Numbered from the stretch's first letter, positions 1 through 8,705 are shown. The stretch is 64,000 nt of DNA from Neobittarella massiliensis (ex Bilen et al. 2018) (GCF_900289145.1 NZ_OKQO01000002.1:186001-250000), one strand, 5' to 3'. Numbers and translations are program-made. Notes: generated from the sequence alone by a model not told the origin.

Positions 1-677
1 GCATCCACATCATCGCCCAGCAGCCGGTGGGTAAGATCATGGGTCGCGCCGGCGCCACCCACGCCGCCACCGACCAGTATAAGATCACCATCAAAGGAAA
101 GGTGTGCCACGGTGCCGCCCCTCACACCGGCATCGACGCCACCGTGGCCGCCGGTTCGCTCATCATGAACCTGCAGACCATGGTCAGCCGCGAGTTTTCT
201 CCCATGGAGCCGCTGGTCGTGACCATCGGCCAAATGCACTCGGGCAGCCGTTTCAACATCGTATCGGGCGAGGCGGTACTGGAGGGCACCATCCGCAGCT
301 TTAACCGCGACATCCATCAGCAGCTGCCCGGCGTCGTCGAGCGCATCGCCAAAATGACCGCGGCTGCCTTCCGCTGTGAGGCCGAGGTACAGTACGACAT
401 GATCACCGATGTGCTCATCTGCGACCAGGAGGCCACCGACCTGGGCCTGGCCGCCGCCCGCAAGATCACCGATGCCGATATGGTAGCCGATTTTGAGCCC
501 CAGATGGGCGGTGAGGACTTCTCCGAGTACACCTCCTACACCAAAGCCGGGTTCTTTAGTCTGGGCGGCGGCGGAGAGTGGCCCCAGCACAGCGACCGCT
601 TCACCATCGATGAGAGCGCCTTCGAGACCGGCGTTGCCTTGTACGCCCAGCTGGCACTAGACGCGCTGGCTCAGTAG
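1..677 (+). CDS. M20 family amidohydrolase/peptidase, C-terminal part (5' end outside window)
   Basis: The reading frame is open from base 3, so this is the C-terminal part (about 224 residues) of a protein that starts upstream; the GTG at 27 is internal. The sequence resembles the M20D aminoacylase/hippurate hydrolase group, zinc-dependent amidohydrolases that release amino acids from N-acyl or peptide conjugates. Visible features are the lid/dimerisation domain (GKVCHGAAPHTGIDA, then SGSRFNIVSGEA and LEGTIRSFN) and the last metal-site segment with GGEDFSEY and a late His (WPQHSDRF). The N-terminal metal ligands are off the window, so activity cannot be judged. An acyl-CoA synthetase follows after 46 bp on the same strand; freeing a carboxylic acid and then activating it with CoA would be a reasonable joint role, but that is inference. 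Confidence 0.85.
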   Translation, partial: IHIIAQQPVGKIMGRAGATHAATDQYKITIKGKVCHGAAPHTGIDATVAAGSLIMNLQTMVSREFSPMEPLVVTIGQMHSGSRFNIVSGEAVLEGTIRSFNRDIHQQLPGVVERIAKMTAAAFRCEAEVQYDMITDVLICDQEATDLGLAAARKITDADMVADFEPQMGGEDFSEYTSYTKAGFFSLGGGGEWPQHSDRFTIDESAFETGVALYAQLALDALAQ

Positions 678-723
678 GGCACAAAACAAGCACCCCAATA
701 AAGCGCAAAGCGAGGTTTGTACG

Positions 724-2385
724 ATGAAAAAAGCCTTTGATATCCATACTTTTTACCGGGAATTCTGCACCGAGCAGTTTGGCGAAGACGGTGCGCTCAC
801 CAATTTTTCGGTCCACTGCCCCCAAAACTTCAATTTTGGCTATGATATCGTCGACCGCATCGCCGCGGCCGAGCCCCGCCGCCGCGCTCTGGTCTGGACC
901 GACGACCGTGGCGGTGCCTCCCGCTTCACCTTTGCCGATATCTCCAAGCGCTCCAATCAGGTGGCCAACATGCTCTTAGAGCTGGGCATCAAAAAAGGCG
1001 ACCCGGTGCTGGTCATCTTGAAGCGCCATTACGAGTACTGGTTCACCATCGTGGCGCTGCACAAGATTGGGGCCATCGCCGTGCCGGCCACCCACATGCT
1101 CACTACGCCCGACCTGGTGTACCGCATCAAGGCCTGTCAGGCAGTGGCGGCTATCTGTACAGCCGACGGCGACACCGCCGCCGATATCGATGCCGCTCAA
1201 AAACAGTGCCCCAGCTTAAAACACAAGATCATCGCCCGCGGCGCCAGAGAGGGGTGGGTGCCGTTTCACGCCCGCCTGCACGAGATGCCCCGCACACTGG
1301 AGCGCATCCCCACCGCCGCCGGCGACCCCATGCTCATCTTCTTTACCTCCGGCACCACCGGAATGCCCAAAATGGTCCTGCACGATTTTCGCTACCCGCT
1401 GGGCCATATCGTGACCGCTAAGTACTGGCACAAAGTCGACCCTGACGGGCTGCACCTCACCGTGGCCGACACTGGTTGGGCCAAGGCCAGTTGGGGCAAG
1501 ATCTACGGACAGTGGATTATGGGAGCCGGTATCTTCGTCTACGACTACAACAAGTTTAAGCCCAAAGACCTGCTGGCGCTGATCGAGAAGTACCGCATCA
1601 CCACCTTTTGCGCCCCGCCGACTATTTTCCGCTTTTTTATCAAAGAGGGGATGCAGGACTTCGATCTCTCCTCACTGCAGCACGCCACCACCGCCGGCGA
1701 GGCGCTGAACCCCGAGGTATTCAGCCGCTTTAAAGAGTACACCGGACTCGATCTCACCGAGGGCTTTGGCCAGAGCGAGTCGACCCTGCTCATCGGCAAC
1801 ATCCAGAACATGCCGCTCAGGCTGGGTTCGATGGGTCGGCCCTCGCCCCAGTACAGCATCCAGCTGATGGATGAGGACGGCAATATCGTCGACCCCGGTG
1901 AGGAGGGGGAGATCGTCATTGACACCCGCGACGGGGTGCCGGCCGGACTGTTCTGCGGCTACTATCAAGACGATAAGCGCACCGAGGAGATCTGGCACGA
2001 CGGCTACTACCACACCCGCGATATCGCCTGGCAGGATGAGGACGGATATCTGTGGTATGTGGGCCGCACCGACGATGTCATCAAGGCCTCGGGCTATCGC
2101 ATCGGCCCGTTCGAGATCGAGAGCGTCCTCATGGAGCACCCGGCCGTGCTCGAGTGTGCCGTCACCGGTGCCCCCGATCCCATCCGCGGGCAGGTGGTAA
2201 AGGCCACCATCATGCTCACCCAGGGGTATCAGCCCTCCGATGAGCTCATCGCCGAGCTGCAGGATTTTGTCAAGCACCAGACCGCCCCCTATAAATATCC
2301 CCGTATCATCGAGTTCGTCGACGCGCTGCCCAAAACGATCAGCGGCAAGATCAAGCGCGATGTGCTGCGGGGCAAACACCTGTGA
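724..2385 (+). CDS. AMP-forming acyl-CoA synthetase (acetyl/medium-chain acyl-CoA ligase type)
   Basis: A 553-residue ANL-superfamily enzyme that would activate a carboxylate with ATP to an acyl-adenylate and then transfer it to CoA in the cytoplasm. All core motifs are present: the Gly/Ser/Thr-rich loop FFTSGTTGMPKMVLH, the adenylate motif GFGQSESTLL, the hinge region TRDIAWQDEDGYLWYVGRTDD followed by KASGYRIGP, and the C-terminal catalytic lysine in PKTISGKIKRD. The overall pattern is closest to medium-chain acyl-CoA synthetases; the substrate cannot be fixed from sequence. It lies 46 bp behind the amidohydrolase and is followed by a terminator, so the two probably form one unit. Confidence 0.9.
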   Translation: MKKAFDIHTFYREFCTEQFGEDGALTNFSVHCPQNFNFGYDIVDRIAAAEPRRRALVWTDDRGGASRFTFADISKRSNQVANMLLELGIKKGDPVLVILKRHYEYWFTIVALHKIGAIAVPATHMLTTPDLVYRIKACQAVAAICTADGDTAADIDAAQKQCPSLKHKIIARGAREGWVPFHARLHEMPRTLERIPTAAGDPMLIFFTSGTTGMPKMVLHDFRYPLGHIVTAKYWHKVDPDGLHLTVADTGWAKASWGKIYGQWIMGAGIFVYDYNKFKPKDLLALIEKYRITTFCAPPTIFRFFIKEGMQDFDLSSLQHATTAGEALNPEVFSRFKEYTGLDLTEGFGQSESTLLIGNIQNMPLRLGSMGRPSPQYSIQLMDEDGNIVDPGEEGEIVIDTRDGVPAGLFCGYYQDDKRTEEIWHDGYYHTRDIAWQDEDGYLWYVGRTDDVIKASGYRIGPFEIESVLMEHPAVLECAVTGAPDPIRGQVVKATIMLTQGYQPSDELIAELQDFVKHQTAPYKYPRIIEFVDALPKTISGKIKRDVLRGKHL

Positions 2386-2397
2386 GGTAAATACCTA

Positions 2398-2435
2398 AAA
2401 AGAGCAGTGGCGCTTTGAGCCGCTGCTCTTTTTTC
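2398..2435 (+). terminator. Rho-independent terminator after the acyl-CoA synthetase
   Basis: Inverted repeat AGAGCAG (2401-2407) / CTGCTCT (2423-2429) followed by a run of T residues. It lies just after the stop codon at 2385 and separates the first unit from the radical SAM pair. Confidence 0.8.
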
Positions 2436-2473
2436 TTGCTGCCGCAGTGCGATGCGGGCCTGCTTACTTTGGG

Positions 2474-2502
2474 TTGACAGAACAAGTTCCTTGTACTATA
2501 CT
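2474..2502 (+). promoter_or_regulatory. Sigma-A-type promoter of the radical SAM/DUF4130 pair
   Basis: TTGACA at 2474-2479 and TATACT at 2497-2502, separated by 17 bp: a near-consensus vegetative promoter 35 bp upstream of the GTG start at 2537. A short dyad GAACAAGTTC (2480-2489) lies in the spacer. Confidence 0.8.
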
Positions 2503-2506
2503 AAAA

Positions 2507-2521
2507 CAAACAAATGTTTAG
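2507..2521. promoter_or_regulatory. Possible LexA-like operator dyad
   Basis: CAAACAAATGTTTAG overlaps the expected transcription start. It fits the Firmicute SOS-box pattern CGAAC-N4-GTTYG except for the outer positions, with a symmetric AAAC/GTTT core spaced by four bases. It precedes a gene pair thought to act on DNA, which makes SOS control plausible. The match is imperfect, so this is a suggestion. Confidence 0.35.
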
Positions 2522-2536
2522 TTTGGGGCGATCGCA

Positions 2537-3847
2537 GTGGACCTCTATCAAAAACTCTCAATATTATCCGACGCGGCCAAGTACGATGTGGCCTGTACTT
2601 CCTCGGGGGTGCAGCGCAGCGGTGCCGGCAGCACCATCGGCAACGCAGTGGCGGCGGGCATCTGCCACGCCTTTTCGGCCGACGGGCGCTGTATCTCACT
2701 GCTCAAGGTGCTCATGTCAAACGCCTGTGCCTACGACTGTAAGTACTGCGTCAACCGCTGTTCTAACGATGTGCCCCGGGCCACCTTTACCCCGCGGGAG
2801 CTGGCCGACCTGACCATCCAGTTTTACCGCCGCAATTATATCGAGGGGCTGTTTTTGAGCTCCGGTATCATCAGAGATCCCGATCATACCTGTGAGCGGA
2901 TGATCGAGACGCTGCGCATTTTGCGGGAGGAATATCGCTTTGGCGGCTATATCCATGCCAAGGCCATCCCCGGCGCCAGCGACCTGCTCATCACCCGGCT
3001 GGGCTATCTGGCCGACCGGCTCAGCGTCAATATCGAGCTCCCCTCACAAAAGAGTTTGCAGGCGCTGGCTCCGCAAAAGTCCAAGACCGATATTCTGCGC
3101 CCCATGGGACTGATCAAACAGGGCGTGCAGCAAAACAGCACCGACCTGGTGCGCTACCGGCAGGCGCCAAAATTTGCCCCCGCCGGGCAGAGCACCCAAA
3201 TGATCATCGGCGCCACCCCGGATACCGACTACCAGATCCTGCAGCTCACCCAGGGGCTGTACCGCAAGTACCGGCTAAAGCGGGTGTTTTTCTCGGCCTA
3301 TACGCCGGTGGTGCGCGACGAAGGGCTGCTGCCGGCCATCGGTACCAAACCGCCCCTGTTGCGGGAACACCGGCTGTATCAGGCCGATTGGCTGCTGCGC
3401 TTTTACGGCTTCGACGCCTCCGAGCTGCTCGATGATGGCCACCCCTACTTTAATCCCTATCTCGATCCCAAGTGCAACTGGGCGCTGCACCATATGGAGC
3501 ACTTTCCGGTCGAGATAAATCGTGCCCCTATCGAAATGCTGCTGCGGGTACCGGGCATCGGCGTGCACAGCGCACAGCGCATCGTGGCCGCTCGCCGTAC
3601 CGGCAATTTGGACTACAGCGGCCTCAAAAAGATCGGCGTCGTGCTCAAGCGGGCCCAGTACTTCATCACCTGTCGCGGCAAGATCACCCCGGGCCTAAAG
3701 ATTACCCCTCAGTCGGCTTTTCGGGCACTGATCAGCGACCGCAGTGCCGCTATGCTGCCACAGGATACGCCCCAACAGCTGTCGCTTTTCGATACGGCCC
3801 CCATCACCAGAGAGGATGTGACCCAATGCCTGACCGGGCAGATGTAG
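2537..3847 (+). CDS. Putative DNA modification/repair radical SAM protein
   Basis: A 436-residue radical SAM protein. The [4Fe-4S]/SAM cluster motif is CAYDCKYC near residue 60, preceded by KVLMSNA. A helix-hairpin-helix-like segment around residues 330-365 (LLRVPGIGVHSAQRIVAARR) is a typical DNA-binding element. The family (rSAM linked to uracil-DNA glycosylase; 'putative DNA modification/repair radical SAM protein') is known from a conserved pairing with the DUF4130 protein encoded next; its chemistry has not been established. The start is GTG 2537, the first start after the promoter. The stop at 3847 overlaps the next gene by 22 bp, so the two products are translationally coupled and probably act together on DNA. 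Confidence 0.85.
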   Translation: MDLYQKLSILSDAAKYDVACTSSGVQRSGAGSTIGNAVAAGICHAFSADGRCISLLKVLMSNACAYDCKYCVNRCSNDVPRATFTPRELADLTIQFYRRNYIEGLFLSSGIIRDPDHTCERMIETLRILREEYRFGGYIHAKAIPGASDLLITRLGYLADRLSVNIELPSQKSLQALAPQKSKTDILRPMGLIKQGVQQNSTDLVRYRQAPKFAPAGQSTQMIIGATPDTDYQILQLTQGLYRKYRLKRVFFSAYTPVVRDEGLLPAIGTKPPLLREHRLYQADWLLRFYGFDASELLDDGHPYFNPYLDPKCNWALHHMEHFPVEINRAPIEMLLRVPGIGVHSAQRIVAARRTGNLDYSGLKKIGVVLKRAQYFITCRGKITPGLKITPQSAFRALISDRSAAMLPQDTPQQLSLFDTAPITREDVTQCLTGQM

Positions 3848-4671
3848 TGTACCAATACGACGGCAGCTATGCCGGGCTGCTGTGCTGTGTGTTTCACAGC
3901 GTAGCAGCAAAACAGCTGCCGGTCGACATCTGCACCCCCCAGCAGGGGCAGACCAGCCTGTTTGCGGTGCACAAGATCCCAACCGAGCCGGAAAAGGCCC
4001 GCCGGGTAGAGCGCTCGATCCCTAAAAAGCTGGGGCCCCGGGCCGCTGCGCTGGTACACGCCTGCTTTTTATACGGCGGCGAAGAGAAGGCGCTGACGAT
4101 CTGTGCCTTTTTACAGCTGGGGTACCGGGTAGGGCCGGCCGTGGTCGACATGCTGGCCGACGACCGGGTAGCGGCACTGCATCAGCTGGCCCGGGCCGCC
4201 CAAAACGAGGCCGGGCAGATGATCCAGTTCATCCGTTTTGCCGACTACCGCGGCAGTTTGGTGTCGGTGATCGACCCCAAGCACTATGTGTTGCCCCTCA
4301 TCAGGGACCACTTTACCGACCGCTATCACGAAGAGCAGTTCCTCATCTACGACCGATCCCATCAAATGGGCCTGGTATACCAGCCGCACCGCTCTAAGAT
4401 CGTGTCGATGCAGGACTTACAACTGCCCGACGAAGAGGATGAGGAGCGCACCTACCAGCGTTTATGGAAAGGCTTTTGTGCCGCCGTCAACATCGTGCCA
4501 CGGCAAAATCTGCACTGTCAAATGGGGCATATGCCCAAGCGCTATTGGCACAACATGGTCGAGATGCGGCAGCAGAGTGCTCCATCTAAAAAGATTGTGC
4601 TCCCCAGCGGCGATATAGCGCCCTGGTTCCCACCGGTATCCGCCGCCGATCTGCGCCTGCCCAAAAAATGA
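3826..4671 (+). CDS. DUF4130 family putative DNA metabolism protein
   Basis: 281 residues. The family is described as a probable DNA metabolism protein linked to the upstream radical SAM protein; in some bacteria it is fused to a uracil-DNA glycosylase domain. Here the protein ends after the DUF4130 core (YQRLWKGFCAAVNIVPRQN, then KRYWHNMVEM), so there is no fused glycosylase. ATG 3826 is chosen because MPDRADVVYQYDGSY matches the expected N-terminus (YxYDGSfxGLL-like); longer versions of this frame run through the preceding gene. It overlaps the radical SAM gene by 22 bp. The function is unknown in detail. Confidence 0.8.
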   Translation: MPDRADVVYQYDGSYAGLLCCVFHSVAAKQLPVDICTPQQGQTSLFAVHKIPTEPEKARRVERSIPKKLGPRAAALVHACFLYGGEEKALTICAFLQLGYRVGPAVVDMLADDRVAALHQLARAAQNEAGQMIQFIRFADYRGSLVSVIDPKHYVLPLIRDHFTDRYHEEQFLIYDRSHQMGLVYQPHRSKIVSMQDLQLPDEEDEERTYQRLWKGFCAAVNIVPRQNLHCQMGHMPKRYWHNMVEMRQQSAPSKKIVLPSGDIAPWFPPVSAADLRLPKK

Positions 4672-4815
4672 GCTGCCCAACTGCTCTTTTTTTGCGGCAC
4701 TCGGGCGGAGCCCTTTGTCCTTTATACCGCCGCCATTTTTAATAGGACAGGTAGTTGGCATGTTATAGGCAACGCCCATTTTAAAGAAGATCGGCTCTAT
4801 AAAGCCCTTTTGGGG

Positions 4816-4863
4816 GCATTTGCTACGCAGCGTAGCAAAAAATGCACCGCTGCAAACAGCGGT
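4816..4863. other. Two adjacent hairpins ahead of the XRE regulator gene
   Basis: GCTACG-CAG-CGTAGC (4822-4836), extended by flanking GCATTT/AAATGC, is immediately followed by ACCGCTG-CAAA-CAGCGGT (4846-4863). They lie just upstream of the promoter at 4867-4895. They could terminate upstream transcription or form an operator for the self-encoded XRE regulator. The rest of 4672-4928 shows no gene. Confidence 0.5.
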
Positions 4864-4866
4864 TGC

Positions 4867-4895
4867 TTGTCTTGCCGCCTTAAGTCTGCTATGCT
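4867..4895 (+). promoter_or_regulatory. Probable promoter for the XRE regulator/CPBP unit
   Basis: TTGTCT (4867-4872), 17-bp spacer, TATGCT (4890-4895), 33 bp before the start at 4929. The ribosome binding site AGGAGGG precedes the start. Confidence 0.55.
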
Positions 4896-4928
4896 GGCGC
4901 TATCGACTTAATCAGGAGGGACGAGAGT

Positions 4929-5837
4929 ATGATCGCCGAAAAGATCAAAGCACTGCGCAAGCAGGCCAAATTGTCGCAAGAGGGGCTGGCCGACCGGCTG
5001 CACGTGTCACGGCAGGCGGTGACCAAATGGGAGACCGGTGGCGGTGTGCCCGATATAGAGAACCTGCGGGCCATCGCCCAGCTGTTCGCTGTCTCGGTGG
5101 ATGAGCTGCTGGGAAATAGTACCCCGCCGGCCGAGTCCAAAACCGCTCGGTTCGAGAGCATCACTGAATACGATATCGACCGCCTAAAGAGCTACGATAT
5201 CACCATAGCCGGGGCCAAACAGACCGAGCTGAGCAGCTATAGCGGAGAGAAGATACGGGTGCGTCTCTATTCCGAACAACTGCCCGATATACAAAAACTG
5301 CTGAAAGTAAAGATCGACGATGTAAAACAGCGCATCGATATCGACGTGCGCCGCTTTGGCGACCTGACCGAGTCCAGGGCAAAAGAGGTGCTGGGCCTGT
5401 CCATCCAGTTTCCCCTCCACTATGTAAAGGATATCGAGCTCAGTGGCAATACCGAACAGCTCGTGGTAAAGGGGCTGTGCGCCGATAGGCTCGAGTATTC
5501 CGGCAGCGCTGGCCAGGTAGTGTTGGAGCCGGGCGTGGGCCATGTCGAGCTCAACTGCAACCGCGATATGCAGATACAGTGCCGATCACTTTCCGGGCGG
5601 TTAGATATCAACCAGCTATCGGCATCCTCCAAGCTCTCTCTACCGGCCAAAACGCCGTTTATCGCGGTGGTAAAAGGTATTCGCAACCGGGTTTTTTATC
5701 AGCTTGATGGACAGCCCACCGCCGATTTTTCCCTTTCGGGAGAGGCGGCGCAAAATTGTGAGAATATCGTGGAGCTCAACGGGATCAAAAGTGAACTGAT
5801 CATCAGCAGTGTCTCAGCCAGTCGGGGAGAGGCATAG
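4929..5837 (+). CDS. XRE-family regulator with C-terminal DUF4097-like beta domain
   Basis: 302 residues. Residues 1-60 are a clear Cro/CI-type helix-turn-helix (MIAEKIKALRKQAKLSQEGL, then HVSRQAVTKWETGG and VPDIENLRAIAQLFAVSVDELL). The remaining roughly 220 residues are polar and repeat-like, with alternating hydrophobic residues suggesting a stacked beta structure as in DUF4097-type proteins, likely sensory or for oligomerisation. No membrane segment is seen. A good Shine-Dalgarno (AGGAGGG) precedes the ATG. The CPBP protease gene starts 2 bp after the stop, so the pair is almost certainly co-transcribed and the regulator probably acts on its own operon. Confidence 0.8.
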   Translation: MIAEKIKALRKQAKLSQEGLADRLHVSRQAVTKWETGGGVPDIENLRAIAQLFAVSVDELLGNSTPPAESKTARFESITEYDIDRLKSYDITIAGAKQTELSSYSGEKIRVRLYSEQLPDIQKLLKVKIDDVKQRIDIDVRRFGDLTESRAKEVLGLSIQFPLHYVKDIELSGNTEQLVVKGLCADRLEYSGSAGQVVLEPGVGHVELNCNRDMQIQCRSLSGRLDINQLSASSKLSLPAKTPFIAVVKGIRNRVFYQLDGQPTADFSLSGEAAQNCENIVELNGIKSELIISSVSASRGEA

Positions 5838-5839
5838 CC

Positions 5840-6673
5840 GTGGCGCAGCGGTACCGGTATCGCCCGGCGCTCTTTTACCTGCTCGTCTTTGTGCTGACCT
5901 GGTCATTTTGGTTCGCCGCCATTTTTACCGCCAACGGGCGGGCCGCACTGCCACTCATGTTTTTGGGGCTGTGTGTGCCGGCGGTGACCGCAGTGTGCTT
6001 TGTCATCTTTTCAGGCAGCAGGGCACTTCGGGCAGATCTTTGGCGCAAGCTGCTCCATGCAGCTTGTATCCACCCCGGCAATCTGCTGGCGGCAGTGGCG
6101 CTGTTTGCGGCTATTGTAGTGGTCTCTATTCTGGTGTCGCTGTTGGTGGGGCAACCGATCTCCCAATTTTCACTCACCGCCGATTTCTCTTTTTCAGTCG
6201 GCGGCAGCTCTGCGCTGCTGACGATCCTTCTGGCCGCGGTCATCGAGGAGCTTGGCTGGCGCGGGTATGGGGAGGACGCGATCGCCCAATACCACAGTTG
6301 GTTTAAAGAGTCTATCCTCTTTGGCCTTATCTGGTCAGCGTGGCACCTGCCGCTGTTTTGGGTACCCGGTACCTACCACGCCGGGCTGCGGGCGCTGGGA
6401 CCGCTCTATGCGCTCAATTTTTTGGTTAGTGTGGTGCCGCTGGGCTTTATCACTACCTGGGTATACGTAAAAAATGGCCGCAGTATGCTGGCCTGTATCA
6501 TCTTTCATCTGTTTGTAAATTTCTTTCAGGAAAAGATCGCCATGACCCCGCTCACCAAATGTGTCGAGACGGTCGTGATCACCGCGGCGGCTGTGGCGAT
6601 CGTGCTCTGCAACCGGGATCTGTTTTTTGAAAGGCGGCATATTGGCAAACTGCCCGATATGGGCTCCGTATAA
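5840..6673 (+). CDS. CPBP family intramembrane metalloprotease
   Basis: 277 residues with about eight hydrophobic segments. The CPBP (CAAX protease/bacteriocin-processing, Abi) motifs are present in order: EELGWRG near residue 137, FGLIWSAWHLPLF near residue 158, and HLFVNFF near residue 225, giving the Glu-Glu-Arg and His residues that make the metal site. In bacteria such proteins cleave membrane-bound substrates or protect against bacteriocins. The start is GTG 5840, preceded by GGGGAGAGG, with only a 2-bp gap to the XRE regulator. The substrate is unknown. Confidence 0.85.
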   Translation: MAQRYRYRPALFYLLVFVLTWSFWFAAIFTANGRAALPLMFLGLCVPAVTAVCFVIFSGSRALRADLWRKLLHAACIHPGNLLAAVALFAAIVVVSILVSLLVGQPISQFSLTADFSFSVGGSSALLTILLAAVIEELGWRGYGEDAIAQYHSWFKESILFGLIWSAWHLPLFWVPGTYHAGLRALGPLYALNFLVSVVPLGFITTWVYVKNGRSMLACIIFHLFVNFFQEKIAMTPLTKCVETVVITAAAVAIVLCNRDLFFERRHIGKLPDMGSV

Positions 6674-6686
6674 TTTTATAGCACAG

Positions 6687-6723
6687 CAGATAGAACCTGA
6701 CGGCAGATGTCAGGTTCTATCTG
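6687..6723. terminator. 15-bp perfect hairpin after the CPBP gene
   Basis: CAGATAGAACCTGAC (6687-6701), a 7-nt loop, and the exact complement at 6709-6723. There is no long U run (TTATACT follows), so it may be a stabilising 3' end or an operator rather than a classical terminator. Confidence 0.55.
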
Positions 6724-6781
6724 TTATACTGCAGTTACAGACCACAAAACGGGCCAGGATCAAGAGCGGGGAGGGGCAGCC

Positions 6782-7645
6782 ATGCATTTTGTAGAGACAA
6801 AAGGGATACTGTCGGCTAAAAACGGCATGAATTTATACCGAGGATGCACCCACGGGTGTATCTACTGTGATTCCAGGAGCCGGTGCTACCACATGGACCA
6901 CGATTTTACCGATATCGAGGTCAAGCAAAATGCCATCGAGCTTCTAGAGGATGCACTGCGCCGCAAACGCCGCCCCTGTATGTTGAGCACCGGCTCCATG
7001 ACCGATCCGTATATTCCACCCGAACAGCAGCTGCAGCATCTTCGCCAAGCCCTGGAGCTCGCCTATCGGTACGGCTGCGGTTTTACTCTCATCACCAAGT
7101 CCGATCTGGTGCTGCGCGATATCGATCTCCTGCAAAAAATAAACCGGCAGACAAAATGCGTGGTGCAGATGACATTGACCACCTATGACGATGTGCTGTG
7201 CCAAAAGCTGGAGCCCCGGGTGAGCGTTACCAGCCGGCGATTTGCGGCCCTGCAAGCGCTGCGTGCAGCAGGTATACCAACTGTGGTGTGGCTGTGTCCG
7301 ATCCTGCCCTTTATAAACGACGACCATCAAAATATCGCCGGTATCCTGGATTACTGCGTGCAGGCCAAGGTGCGCGGTATCATCTGCTTTGGCATGGGGC
7401 TCACCCTGCGCGAAGGGAGCCGCGAGTACTTTTACGCACAGCTCGATAAGCTGTTTCCCCACCTGAAGAAGCGCTATATCCAGACCTATGGCGGCCAGTA
7501 TAGTATAGTGAGCCCACGCAATAAAGAACTCATGCAGTTTTTTCATCAGCAGTGTGCAGCGCACGGTGTCATGCACGACAACCGGCAGATATTTACCTAT
7601 CTGCACACGCTGGATCAAGAGCGAGATCAGCTGCGTCTTTTTTAA
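6782..7645 (+). CDS. Radical SAM protein, spore photoproduct lyase-like family
   Basis: 287 residues. The SAM cluster motif CTHGCIYC is at about residues 22-29 after the sequence NGMNLYRG, typical of the SPL-related 'Rv2578c-like' radical SAM group rather than true SplB. ATG 6782 (MHFVETKGIL) is chosen because this family starts just ahead of the cluster motif and GGGAGGGG lies at a suitable distance; an upstream GTG at 6707 would add 25 unconserved residues. The reaction is not known; relatives are linked to nucleic acid or peptide chemistry. It stands alone, convergent to the acetyltransferase. Confidence 0.8.
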   Translation: MHFVETKGILSAKNGMNLYRGCTHGCIYCDSRSRCYHMDHDFTDIEVKQNAIELLEDALRRKRRPCMLSTGSMTDPYIPPEQQLQHLRQALELAYRYGCGFTLITKSDLVLRDIDLLQKINRQTKCVVQMTLTTYDDVLCQKLEPRVSVTSRRFAALQALRAAGIPTVVWLCPILPFINDDHQNIAGILDYCVQAKVRGIICFGMGLTLREGSREYFYAQLDKLFPHLKKRYIQTYGGQYSIVSPRNKELMQFFHQQCAAHGVMHDNRQIFTYLHTLDQERDQLRLF

Positions 7646-7744
7646 AAGATAGGGCTCATTTGGCGCCCCCACAGACCGATAGATAACGTACTGTCCCATC
7701 ACCCACATCAGTTTGTAAACAAAACGTCTTTAATTCTACGCCAA

Positions 7745-7784
7745 GAGAGGGCCGACAGCCAAATACGGCTGCCGGCCCCCTCTC
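7745..7784. terminator. Long hairpin between convergent genes
   Basis: GAGAGGG (7745-7751) pairs with CCCTCTC (7778-7784), with an inner stem CCGACAGCC/GGCTGCCGG around the loop AAATAC. It sits between the convergent genes ending at 7645 and 7844 and could terminate both transcripts, though neither side has a strong U tract. Confidence 0.5.
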
Positions 7785-7843
7785 GGTCATAACATTTTTG
7801 ATGAAGCACTGCTGGCCTGTTAGCCGCCGGTGCCGGCACATTT

Positions 7844-8497
7844 TTATGTGTCTAAATGTGTTTCGATCGCACGGCGCACCTCTGCCAGATCGCTGCTACA
7901 TAGCACCGGCAAAAAGGCGGCGAGCCGGTTGGGCTCCATATCCCACCAGCGCAGATCCAACAGCTGCCGGATCAGTGAGTCATCGAAGCGCTTGCGAATA
8001 GATCGGGCCGGATTGCCGCCCACCAGCGTATAGGGGGCTACATCTTTTGTCACCACCGAGCAAGCGGCGACAATGGCCCCATCACCGATCTTCACCCCCG
8101 GCATGATCACGCTCTCCCGCCCGATCCACACATCGTTGCCAATCACCGTATCGCCTTTAAAGGGCAGCTGGGTCAGGTGGGGCGGCGTGTTCTGGGCCCA
8201 CGCACCGCCAAACACGTGGAAGGGGTAGGTGCTCACACTGTCCAGTCGGTGATTGGCGCTGCCCATAACAAAGGTGGTCCCGCTGGCTATAGCACAAAAT
8301 TTGCCAATGATCAGCCGGTCGCCAAACTCCGGCCAGTTAAATAACACGTTGTTTCGCTCAAAAGCAGTGGGGTCTACCGAATCGTCATAATAGGTATAGT
8401 CGCCAACTTGAATGTTGGGAGCAGTTATCACATTTTTTATAAAACAAGATGTCTTATACTCGTTTGGAAAGATCGCGTTTGGGTCTGGTATCTGCAT
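7844..8497 (-). CDS. CatB/Vat-type hexapeptide-repeat O-acetyltransferase
   Basis: 217 residues with left-handed beta-helix hexapeptide repeats (IGKFCAIASG, VIGNDVWIGRESVIMPGVKI, then AIVAACSVVTKDVAPY). The N-terminal PDPNAIFPNEYKTSCFIKNVI and VGDYTYYDD are characteristic of xenobiotic acetyltransferases related to chloramphenicol (CatB) and streptogramin (Vat) enzymes, which use acetyl-CoA and a conserved His (here in GSANHRLD). Start at 8497 is chosen because AGGAGG lies 9 bp upstream and the family begins near this point; the frame is open 39 bp further. Whether it gives antibiotic resistance cannot be decided by sequence. Confidence 0.85.
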   Translation of the reverse strand: MQIPDPNAIFPNEYKTSCFIKNVITAPNIQVGDYTYYDDSVDPTAFERNNVLFNWPEFGDRLIIGKFCAIASGTTFVMGSANHRLDSVSTYPFHVFGGAWAQNTPPHLTQLPFKGDTVIGNDVWIGRESVIMPGVKIGDGAIVAACSVVTKDVAPYTLVGGNPARSIRKRFDDSLIRQLLDLRWWDMEPNRLAAFLPVLCSSDLAEVRRAIETHLDT

Positions 8498-8705
8498 ACG
8501 AAAATGCCTCCTATTTTTTCTCCTTATCACCTCCATCTGTATTTTTCGTTGCCGTTGCGACTGCTCTTTTCTTCCGTATTTCTCTCATTTTTGCTCACTC
8601 TATCGATAGTTTTTACAATTTGTTCACATTTAAAGTGCGTCCCGAATACGCGTATGTTTCGTTTATCATTTACATCAGCGGTGCAAATACCCGCAGCAGC
8701 GCGCG

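Noticed and set aside
6707-6781. GTG-started extension of the second radical SAM protein
   Set aside because: The extra 25 residues are unlike the family, and the start would lie within the 6687-6723 hairpin.
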